Below are positions 16,612 through 23,684 of a DNA stretch of 38,206 bases, in pieces. Location: assembly GCA_964424335.1 (NCBI GenBank), contig CAYRIY010000027.1:1-38206 (forward strand), written 5' to 3'. How positions within the stretch are numbered: the first letter of the stretch is position 1; each line of letters opens with the position of its first letter. Below the pieces are notes generated by a model, which was given only the letters and a program-made list of their open reading frames with translations, had not been told where the DNA came from and searched no databases. The stretch comes from CAYRIY01 sp964424335 (GTDB lineage Bacteria; Bacillota; Limnochordia; DTU080; RSA5). The position numbers were made by a program, and so were the translations under genes.

Positions 16612-17340
16612 TCAAAACTGCGCGCCGCACCGGATCGCCTCAGCGTATTCCTCTGCAAATGGAAAGCCTGCTTTTCTGGCATCCTCGCCCACCTTCGCCA
16701 CGTCGTAGGCAACGCGCCGGATCTGAATGCTAAGTCCGCCGTCCTCCGCTGTCAACAGCGCATACGAAGCCCTGTAATCTCCGTCGATCGGATTGCCGAC
16801 GCTGCCTGTATTGATGAGCCATCGCCGGTTGATGCGCCGCACGTATGGGGTGTGGATGTGGCCACAGACCAGGGTGTCGCATGGGCCCGCGCCGGTGAAG
16901 ATTTCCGCTAGTTCCTGGTTCCCCAAGGACGCGTCAAACCAAGCTTCGGTCGAGGTTGGCGAGGCGTGGACGACCGTAACCGTGTGATCGCCCAGCTTTA
17001 TCGTGGTCGAAAGCGGCAGAGACGCCAGCTTGTCGAGGCTGGTTTGGTCGATCCGTTCGAGCGCCCACTCCCTAAACGATGTCAGCCGTTTCAGCCGCTC
17101 TTCGCCGGGGGAAAACCCCGCGGGAAATCCTTGAAAGAGCCATTGGTCCGTATTCCCCACAACCAAACCGTTAAGCTCCATGCCAAGGACGCGATCGATC
17201 GCCCCTTGAGGATCCGGCCCGCGAAATGCGAGGTCCCCTAGACAGATCCGGGCGTCTACCTCGAGCTGATCGATATCGGTCAAGACGGCTTCGAGCGCTC
17301 GGCGGTTTCCGTGAATATCTCCAAAGATCGCCAGTTTCAC
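16612..17340 (-). CDS. Calcineurin-like metallophosphoesterase (YfcE/MJ0936-like)
   Basis: A 242-residue protein with the dimetal phosphoesterase motifs in order: FGDIHGN (D-x-H), CLGDLAFRGPDP (GD), VVGNTDQW (GN-D/E variant), VVHASP and CGHIHTPYVRR (GH-x-H), then NTGSVGNPIDGD. Relatives hydrolyse phosphodiesters; the physiological substrate is usually unknown. The start is placed at GTG 17340, which has AGGGGAGA seven bases upstream and begins directly with the first beta strand (VKLAIFGDIHGN). A longer form from 17370 adds ten unlikely residues. Confidence 0.88.
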   Translation of the reverse strand: MKLAIFGDIHGNRRALEAVLTDIDQLEVDARICLGDLAFRGPDPQGAIDRVLGMELNGLVVGNTDQWLFQGFPAGFSPGEERLKRLTSFREWALERIDQTSLDKLASLPLSTTIKLGDHTVTVVHASPTSTEAWFDASLGNQELAEIFTGAGPCDTLVCGHIHTPYVRRINRRWLINTGSVGNPIDGDYRASYALLTAEDGGLSIQIRRVAYDVAKVGEDARKAGFPFAEEYAEAIRCGAQF

Positions 17341-17592
17341 GTTGAAATCTCCCCTCTTACGACAAGCCACGGCACATGAATAAGTTCATCAGATCGCAAG
17401 TTCGTCGTGCAACAAGATGGCCATGTCGGACAATTGAGTTGCGACGCACGTTCCAGACGTTCCATAATGTTACGCTCTCGACATTCTCGGTTCCTCGTCA
17501 TTGCCTCTCCTTGGCATTTCATCTCCTCGCCGATCTCTCTCCTCGTTATTCCTGGATCCTCGCCGGCCGTGTCCAGCCTAAGTCATGTCAAA

Positions 17593-17762
17593 ACGACGTA
17601 ACCGCCGTTACGGTGTAATCGCGGTTACGCCGTCATCGCGGTTACGATGTAAGCACCGTTACGATGCAAGCGGAGCCACGACGTAACCACCGATGGGACG
17701 TATGCACCGTTACGTTGTAATCGCGGTTACAACGTAACCGCGATTACGATGTAGCCGAATAT
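17593..17762. repeat. Ten-unit 17-bp degenerate tandem array
   Basis: Units begin at 17593, 17610, 17627, 17644, 17661, 17678, 17695, 17712, 17729 and 17746, with exact 17-base phase throughout. The approximate consensus is ACGATGTAANCGCGGTT. Across each unit joint the sequence approaches the palindrome CGTAACCGCGGTTACG, so the array is a row of overlapping inverted repeats. 17 is not a multiple of three and all frames are broken, so it is not coding. The surrounding intergenic region (17341-17923) holds no convincing gene. Confidence 0.85.
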
Positions 17763-17816
17763 GGATGAGACTCGGTCGACCCCGCGGTGATGACTTAAGT
17801 CGTAAAGAAGGGAATA

Positions 17817-17846
17817 TTGGAACTTGAGTAAAGTAGAACTTTACTC
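17817..17846 (+). promoter_or_regulatory. Promoter with overlapping perfect palindrome
   Basis: TTGGAA (17817-17822), 17 bases, TTTACT (17840-17845) is a weak sigma-A-type promoter. GAGTAAAGT (17826-17834) and ACTTTACTC (17838-17846) form a perfect inverted repeat with a three-base centre that covers the spacer and -10. This is the usual layout of a repressor site. It lies 78 bases ahead of the unknown 429-residue gene. Confidence 0.5.
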
Positions 17847-17923
17847 TCGCTTTAGGCAGAGGTCGAGCAGTGCGTTGGGGACGGTCATTGATGGCAGGCA
17901 TTTAGATTAAGGAGGCGATTTAG

Positions 17924-19213
17924 ATGCTGATGGTTAGCGGGGCAGAATCGGCGCAGGTGAATTGGCTCGAACTGGGCGTCAATCCGGAAGATGCCGAACG
18001 CATGCTTGCGGGCGACGAGGTGGAGGCGTTTGTCTCACGGCTGAGCCGGCCTTTGAGGGAACGGGCGTTTCGGGCGGCGGGACTTGGCGCGATTGCTGCG
18101 ATGAGCGACGGTGAAGCGGGCAGGGCGGTCGCAAACGGGGTTCGTGCAAACCGTGTGCAAACGGTGGAAGCCCTTCGCCGCCTAGTGCTCTGCCACCGGC
18201 TCGTCTCGGGCAAGAGGACCGATGCGCTGGCGCTGGTCGAGGAAGCGCTCGCTGGCATTGCTGAGCGCGGGGAAGCGCCGCCCGAGATCGCGGCGATTTT
18301 GGGCGGGCAGGGGGACGTTCCGCTGCGCGATTTCCATGTCTTGATCGCTCTCGAGTTGTTGGAGCGCGCTCCGGAGCGATTGTCACTCTACCCGCTCCTT
18401 GATCGGGCCTCCCGTGTATCGTACCGGGCCTACGTGCCAAGGCGCGCTGAGCTGACGGCCGATTTGGCGGAGCAGGTCGAGCGGCTCGATAGCGACAGAG
18501 TGATCGAGGTGGTCCACCGTGCGCTCAGGGCCGCGGCGGAGCTAGGCGTAGAAGCGGTGGTTGCTTTGGAGCGGTGGCGCATGGTGTTTTTGCGGGCTCC
18601 CGGCGCTGTCCGAATCATTCCGACGGCCGACGGCGGCGTTGTCGCGCCCGACGTGCAGCGTCACATCCTCTGGTTTGATCTGAGTGGGGGCCTTGCGGTA
18701 AACGGAGGCGCCGTCGCCGTGCGGCTTGCCGAGGCCTTGATGTCCAAAGAGGGGATGCCGGTCCGGTACGTGCCGTTCGAACCTGAGACCAAAAAAGATC
18801 AATTGAACGACTGGCTCTCTCGCCTGATCGAAGGGAAAATCGATCGAGCTGCGGTGGATAGCGTCTCACTCGCATTTGCCGCCTTTGAGGTGGAAGTGAA
18901 AGGCGATGTGGCTGCGGGGTTGCGGGCGTTTGATGCGGGAGGCGCTCGACTCGGCGCTGGACTAGGCGCAAAACTCGGCGGGGCCGGCAATCGTCACCTT
19001 AGCGAGCGGTTGCTCGAAAGTGTGAGGGCGGTCACATTTTCGTTCGCTCCGACTTCGGACGGGGCGTCGTCTCGATACACACTTTCAATCGAAGAGGGGA
19101 GCCATGCCGACCGGGCGCGCGTTGCGTATCGGGCGTCCAGTGCCGGTTTGCGGGATCGAGAGGCGTTTGAGATGGTGGCGAAAAAGTGGGGAATCACACT
19201 TAGTTCTCGGTGA
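17924..19213 (+). CDS. Hypothetical protein, 429 residues
   Basis: Not recognised. A very good ribosome site (AAGGAGG, eight bases before ATG) and uniform coding character make it a real gene. No signal peptide or membrane segment. The first 230 residues are predicted almost wholly helical and Ala/Arg/Glu-rich. From about residue 240 (HILWFDLSGGLAVNGG) the protein becomes alpha/beta, with a Gly/Ala-rich run (GARLGAGLGAKLGGAG) near 345 and a strand-rich C-terminus (SVRAVTFSFAPTS, RYTLSIEEGSH). The segment from RLLESVRAVTFSF to the end may be a separate small domain. It sits between the 17-bp array with its palindrome promoter and the SLBB giant; a shared role is possible but unproven. Confidence 0.75.
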   Translation: MLMVSGAESAQVNWLELGVNPEDAERMLAGDEVEAFVSRLSRPLRERAFRAAGLGAIAAMSDGEAGRAVANGVRANRVQTVEALRRLVLCHRLVSGKRTDALALVEEALAGIAERGEAPPEIAAILGGQGDVPLRDFHVLIALELLERAPERLSLYPLLDRASRVSYRAYVPRRAELTADLAEQVERLDSDRVIEVVHRALRAAAELGVEAVVALERWRMVFLRAPGAVRIIPTADGGVVAPDVQRHILWFDLSGGLAVNGGAVAVRLAEALMSKEGMPVRYVPFEPETKKDQLNDWLSRLIEGKIDRAAVDSVSLAFAAFEVEVKGDVAAGLRAFDAGGARLGAGLGAKLGGAGNRHLSERLLESVRAVTFSFAPTSDGASSRYTLSIEEGSHADRARVAYRASSAGLRDREAFEMVAKKWGITLSSR

Positions 19214-19235
19214 GATCGGCCCGGCAACTGAGCTG

Positions 19236-19255
19236 GTTTCGAAATTGTCCAAGGA
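19236..19255 (+). repeat. Dispersed 20-bp motif, copy 2
   Basis: Reads GTTTCGAAATTGTCCAAGGA and matches 17 of 20 bases with 15606-15625. It lies in the leader of the SLBB gene. A looser third version (TTTTCGACAGATTGGCTAGG) starts near 19326. Confidence 0.35.
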
Positions 19256-19438
19256 ATGACGGCGGAATATCCAGCTCGCTAGTACAGGATTTCAAATGTA
19301 TGCCGTAGAAGCAAAGCGTGTCATTTTTCGACAGATTGGCTAGGAATTTCTTGCAGGGATTTTCTTTTTCATACATCCCGATTTCGTACATTCCAATCCG
19401 ACTCTTCCGAACCCCAGGGAAAGCGATGTGGTTGTCTC

Positions 19439-22400
19439 GTGAACGTGTCCCGTAGAGCACGCCTTTTGATCTTTGTCATGGTGATGTTTGCCGCTTTGAG
19501 CGTCGCCGCCCAGGCCGAAGAGGACGTCTACCGGATCAAGGCCGGGGACGTTCTTGGCATCGTGGTCTACGGAGAGCCTACACTTTCTTTTGACGTTCCC
19601 GTTCTGACGGACGGGACCATCTCGTATCCCTTCGTCGGCACGATTCAGGTCGTGGGACAGACATCTGCAGAGCTTGCACAGCGCATTACCGAATCCCTCT
19701 CTGACGTTGTGAGGGTGCCTGTGGTCAGCGTCACGGTCAAACCGGGGCAGGGACCCTACGTCCTCGTGCTCGGCGAAGTGCATGCGCCGGGCGTGTTTCC
19801 GATCACGGGCACGTCGCTCAGCCTGCTGGAGGCCATCGGCCTTGCCGGGGGCGTGTTGCCGAGCGCCGATTTGGCCAAAGTCAAGGTGTACGAGCGAGGC
19901 AATGTGCGCGACTACCAGGATGCGCCGATTGGGGCCGAAGGGGTTCTCTTTGACGGCGAGGCTTCGATCAACCCNNNNNNNNNNNNNNNNNNNNNNNNNN
20001 NNNNNNNNNNNNNNNNNNNNNNNNNNNNNNNNNNNNNNNNNNNNNNNNNNNNNNNNNNNNNNNNNNNNNNNNNNGCGACGGAGAATCCGGTGGTGCAGGT
20101 TGGCAACATCATCTACGTTCCGCCGTCGGATGTGGAGAACCAAGTGTTCGTGCTTGGCGAGGTGCGCACACCGGGCGCCTACCTCGTCAATCCAAGCCGG
20201 GAGGCCAGGCTGCTCGAGATCATCGCGCTGGCGGGCGGCACGACTGCGAGCGCCGACCTCGCAGCCGTAAAGATTTACGATCAGGGCGACATCAAGGACT
20301 ACCGCGAGGCGCCGATCGGCGCGGCGGGTATGCTCTTTGAGGGCACGGCGGCGGAGAATCCCGTCGTGCGGGTCGGCAACATCATTTACGTTCCGCCGAC
20401 CAACGCCGCGAACGAAGTGTTTGTGTTGGGCGAAGTGCGCGATCCGGGCGCATACCCGGTCGAGCCCGGCCGTGAAGCAAGGCTTCTCGACATCATCTCT
20501 CGTGCGGGGGGCACCACTGCGAGCGCCGACCTTGCTGCCGTCAAGATCTACGACCGGGGCGACATCAAGAGTTATCGAGAAGCGCCCATCGGGGCGGACG
20601 GCGTCCTATTCGACGGTGAAGCGGCGGAGAACCCCGTCGTTCAAATCGGCAATATCATCTACGTGCCTCCGTCGGACGCCGACAACCAAATCTTTGTGCT
20701 CGGCGAAGTGAACGCGCCCGGGGCTTACGCGGTCGCGCCGGGCCGCCAGGCGAGGCTGCTCGACATTATCGCGCAGGCCGGCGGCACGACGGGGAGCGCC
20801 GACCTTGCGGCCGTCAGGATTTACGACCGGGGCAACATCCGGAGTTTCCGGGAGGCGCCGATCGGGGCCGCGGGCATCCTGTTCGAGGGCGAGGCGTCGG
20901 ACAACCCTGAGGTTTGGGTCGGCAACATCATTTACGTGCCGCCTTCGGACGCGGACAATCAAGTGTTTGTGCTCGGTGAGGTCCGTACCCCCGGAGCGTA
21001 CCCGGTCGAGCCGGGCCGCGAAGCGAGGCTGCTCGACATCATCGCCCGAGCGGGCGGCACGACCGAGAGCGCCGACCTTGCGGCCGTCAAGATCTACGAC
21101 CGAGGCGACATTGCCAGCTACCGGGAGGCGCCGATCGGGGCGACCGGCATCTTGTTCGACGGCGTCGCGGCGACCAACCCCGTCGTACAGGTGGGGAACA
21201 TCATCTACGTGCCGCCTTCGGACGCGGACAATCAGGTGTTTGTGCTCGGTGAGGTGCGTAATCCCGGGGCCTATGCGGTCGCGCCGGGCCGCCAGGCGAG
21301 ACTGCTCGACATCATTGCACAGGCAGGAGGCACGACTGCGAGCGCCGACCTTGCGGCCGTCAAGATTTACGATCGGGGCAACATCAAGGATTACCGCGAG
21401 GCCCCCATCGGAGCTCGGGGCGTGCTCTTCGAAGGGATGGCGGCGGACAACCCCGAGGTCCACGTAGGCAACATCATTTACGTGCCGCCGTCGGATGCGG
21501 ACAATCAAGTGTTCGTGCTCGGCGAGGTGCGCAGCCCCGGCGCGTACGTGGTCGAACCGGGACGCCAAGCTCGGCTCCTCGACATCATCGCACAAGCCGG
21601 CGGCACGACGCCGGAGGCCGATCTCGCAGCCGTCAAGATTTACGACCGAGGCAACATCAAGGATTACCGGGAGGCGCCCATCGGCGCCCAAGGCGTGCTC
21701 TTCGACGGGCTGGCCGCGGAAAACCCGGTCGTCCACGTGGGCAACATCATCTACGTGCCGGGCGGGACGATTCAAGTCTCCGTCATCGGGCGGGTGGCAA
21801 GCCCGGGCTCGTTCCAGGTGAAATCGGGCGCTCGGCTGCTCGACCTGCTCTCGCTCGCAGGCGGGCTGTTGCCTGACGCTGATTCGTCGCACATGACGCT
21901 CCGCCGTGAGCTCCCCGGCGGCCAGGTGGAGCGGATCACCATCAACCTCGAAGACGTTGTGAAAGGCGTCGGCCCTGAGAGCAACTTCGGCTTGCAAAGC
22001 GGCGACGTGCTCTTTGTCGAACCGACGCTGCAGGTCGCGGTAGCGGGCGAGGTGCGCACCAACGGCGTCTTCCGGCTCTCCGGCCGCAGCAGGATCACCG
22101 ACGCCATCTTGGCGGCCGGCGGGGTGACGGCCGACGCCGACCTGTCCAACCTCACGATCAGCCGCCAGAACGGAGAGAGTCAGCAACTGATCCGCGTGGA
22201 CTTTGCCGCCGTGCTTGCGGGCGAAGCGGCGAACGTGGCGGTGGAGGACGGCGACATCATCAACGTGCCCCACGGCGTCAAGGTCGTCTACGTGGCGGGC
22301 GAAGCCGTTCGGCCCGGCGCCGTGCGGGTAAATGGCGCAAGTCGCCTCCTGGACGTCATTTACCAGGCGGGTGGCCCCACGGCTGACGCCGACACGAAGC

Positions 22401-23149
22401 AGGTCACGATCTTTGCACAGCCTGAGGCGTCAGGCGTCCAGGTCTTGATCGAGGGAGACGGATCGCTTCCCTTGGGGCGCGTCATCTACCAGGGCGGCAT
22501 CGAGCAAAATCCGTATGTGCAGCCTGGTCAAACCATTTACATTCCACAAAAATCGATGGAGATCTTCGTGCTGGGCAGCGTGTCGGCGACAGGGCTCACC
22601 CGTGTGCCCAGGGAGAGCCGAATCCTCGATGTCGTGGCCGCCATCGGCGGCCCCAACGACAAAGGCGACTGGCGCAGCGTCCAGGTGTTGCGTGCCGAAG
22701 GTGACGAGAGCGAAGTTGTCGACGTCTTGGCGCTCCTTTCCGATCCCCGTTCCCAGACGAATGTGCCAATCTATCCGGGCGATGTCGTCTACGTGCCGGC
22801 CAACGCGGCGCAAGTGAGCGTTCTCGGCGCGGTTTCAAGGCCGGGCACGTACGCCTTGCCGAAGGATGCCGGGTTGGTCGAGGCGCTTGCGGCAGCCGGA
22901 GGCGCATCGAATCGGGCGGCGCTTGAAAGCGTAAGCGTCATTCAAAGAAACGAAGACGGCACGGCCGTCGAAGTTCGCCTCGGTCAAGACTCGCACCTTT
23001 CCGTCGAGAGCCTCCAAAACGACCTGCGCATCTCCGACGGAAGTGTCGTCGTCGTGCCGCAAAGCCGGCGAATCACCTGGGAGCAAGTGATCGCGATCCT
23101 CTCCGGTGTGAAGCTGATCAAGGATCTGGTCGATGATTTTAGCCGGTGA
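19439..23149 (+). CDS. Giant exported poly-SLBB protein with Wza-type polysaccharide-export domain (contains gap)
   Basis: At least 1236 residues. A signal peptide (about 1-26, ending VAAQAEE) precedes a polysaccharide-export domain (about 28-103: YRIKAGDVLGIVVYGEP, DGTISYPFVGTIQVVG, VPVVSVTV). Then follow SLBB-like repeats: one broken by a 100-N gap, six near-identical 91-residue units (about 234-776, each with VFVLGEV...PGAY, RLLDII..AGGTT, ADLAAVKIYDRG and VGNIIYVPP), and five divergent ones (about 777-1211). The C-terminus ends in a hydrophobic helix (WEQVIAILSGVKLIKDLV). Wza-family proteins form export channels and normally carry two or three SLBB domains in an outer membrane; this count in a spore-forming Firmicute is far outside that. 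No Wzc, Wzy or glycosyltransferase is adjacent. GTG 19439 is the likely start. Function unknown; a surface or matrix fibre is a guess. Confidence 0.8.
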   Translation: MNVSRRARLLIFVMVMFAALSVAAQAEEDVYRIKAGDVLGIVVYGEPTLSFDVPVLTDGTISYPFVGTIQVVGQTSAELAQRITESLSDVVRVPVVSVTVKPGQGPYVLVLGEVHAPGVFPITGTSLSLLEAIGLAGGVLPSADLAKVKVYERGNVRDYQDAPIGAEGVLFDGEASINXXXXXXXXXXXXXXXXXXXXXXXXXXXXXXXXXXATENPVVQVGNIIYVPPSDVENQVFVLGEVRTPGAYLVNPSREARLLEIIALAGGTTASADLAAVKIYDQGDIKDYREAPIGAAGMLFEGTAAENPVVRVGNIIYVPPTNAANEVFVLGEVRDPGAYPVEPGREARLLDIISRAGGTTASADLAAVKIYDRGDIKSYREAPIGADGVLFDGEAAENPVVQIGNIIYVPPSDADNQIFVLGEVNAPGAYAVAPGRQARLLDIIAQAGGTTGSADLAAVRIYDRGNIRSFREAPIGAAGILFEGEASDNPEVWVGNIIYVPPSDADNQVFVLGEVRTPGAYPVEPGREARLLDIIARAGGTTESADLAAVKIYDRGDIASYREAPIGATGILFDGVAATNPVVQVGNIIYVPPSDADNQVFVLGEVRNPGAYAVAPGRQARLLDIIAQAGGTTASADLAAVKIYDRGNIKDYREAPIGARGVLFEGMAADNPEVHVGNIIYVPPSDADNQVFVLGEVRSPGAYVVEPGRQARLLDIIAQAGGTTPEADLAAVKIYDRGNIKDYREAPIGAQGVLFDGLAAENPVVHVGNIIYVPGGTIQVSVIGRVASPGSFQVKSGARLLDLLSLAGGLLPDADSSHMTLRRELPGGQVERITINLEDVVKGVGPESNFGLQSGDVLFVEPTLQVAVAGEVRTNGVFRLSGRSRITDAILAAGGVTADADLSNLTISRQNGESQQLIRVDFAAVLAGEAANVAVEDGDIINVPHGVKVVYVAGEAVRPGAVRVNGASRLLDVIYQAGGPTADADTKQVTIFAQPEASGVQVLIEGDGSLPLGRVIYQGGIEQNPYVQPGQTIYIPQKSMEIFVLGSVSATGLTRVPRESRILDVVAAIGGPNDKGDWRSVQVLRAEGDESEVVDVLALLSDPRSQTNVPIYPGDVVYVPANAAQVSVLGAVSRPGTYALPKDAGLVEALAAAGGASNRAALESVSVIQRNEDGTAVEVRLGQDSHLSVESLQNDLRISDGSVVVVPQSRRITWEQVIAILSGVKLIKDLVDDFSR
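19975..20074. other. Assembly gap of 100 N inside the SLBB gene
   Basis: The gap falls in the repeat region. The residues on both sides (ASINP before, ATENP after) occupy the same place in the 91-residue unit but differ in DNA, so the missing piece should be one or more whole repeats (about 273 bp each, less a few bases), not 100 bases. Confidence 0.85.
20138..21766 (+). repeat. Six tandem 273-bp coding repeats
   Basis: Units start at 20138, 20411, 20684, 20957, 21230 and 21503, exactly 273 bases apart; the last is a few codons short. Units 2 and 4 share PGAYPVEPGREAR and RAGGTT, while 3 and 5 share PGAYAVAPGRQAR and QAGGTT. This indicates growth by duplication of a two-unit (546-bp) block. 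Confidence 0.95.
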
Positions 23150-23362
23150 TCCCGATGGTGGCGGTGATGGCCGTGGCACAAGCGGGCACAATTTCATCGA
23201 AATCCAATCAAAAAGGGGTGCACGATCAAAGGTAAACTTCGATATACTGGAAAGTGCATTTGCGGCAAACGGGCGGTGAGGCGATTTAGGACGCAAACAT
23301 GCGCGATTTGACGATTGACGAATCGGGCGGACTGCTTCGTTTTTCGTTCCATGAAAGCACAA

Positions 23363-23510
23363 AGCGCCTGGGCTTGTCTTTTGTAATAGCAGACAAGTCG
23401 ACGAGGTAGTGGTTCATCGATGCGTTCGGCGGGTGCCACTCGGCCGGCCACGGTCGTGAGCAGCTCTACAAAGCTCGAGAGCGATCTCGAGGACAAAGGG
23501 AGCTTGCGCG
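23363..23510 (+). ncRNA. glmS ribozyme: glmS self-cleaving ribozyme/riboswitch
   Basis: The sequence follows the known glmS ribozyme core closely. The cleavage site is A23363|G23364 in AAAGCGCC. Then come TGGGCTTGTC pairing with GACAAG (P2), CGACGAGG, GGTTCATCGA, TTCGGCGGGTGCCAC and CGGCC. P3 is formed by AGCTC (23462-23466) and GAGCT (23500-23504). P4 is CTCGAGA-GCGA-TCTCGAG at 23474-23491. On binding glucosamine-6-phosphate the RNA cuts itself, which destabilises the glmS message and gives feedback control. It lies 175 bases ahead of the glmS ATG, longer than the typical spacing. A TATACT at 23243-23248 might be the -10 of its promoter, without a good -35. Confidence 0.95.
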
Positions 23511-23684
23511 TGGTGAAGCAGCCTACACATTCATTCCCTTCCCCTTTTCTTTGATCGTCCCGGAATCAAAGGTTTGCCGCGAGGATCTCCCGCGGCGTTC
23601 ATTCCCGTGCCTCGAGGCGAACTCGCGCTCGTTTCGTCTTTTGCCTCCCGCTTGGCGTGTTGCCAAATCGAGGAGGAATCATTC

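Noticed and set aside
17337..17522. 61-codon minus-strand frame upstream of the phosphoesterase
   Set aside because: No ribosome site, odd composition, and it overlaps the likely promoter region and start of the phosphoesterase gene.
17593..17762. CRISPR array
   Set aside because: The repeat is contiguous, 17 bp and degenerate, with no spacers and no cas genes.
20138..21766. Insertion sequences or CRISPR from the long repeats
   Set aside because: The 273-bp units are in-frame protein repeats.
20606..22273. Long open frame (555 codons) on the minus strand of the SLBB gene
   Set aside because: It is the antisense shadow of GC-rich repeats; it is Arg/His/Val-rich without family motifs, and the plus frame has clear domains.
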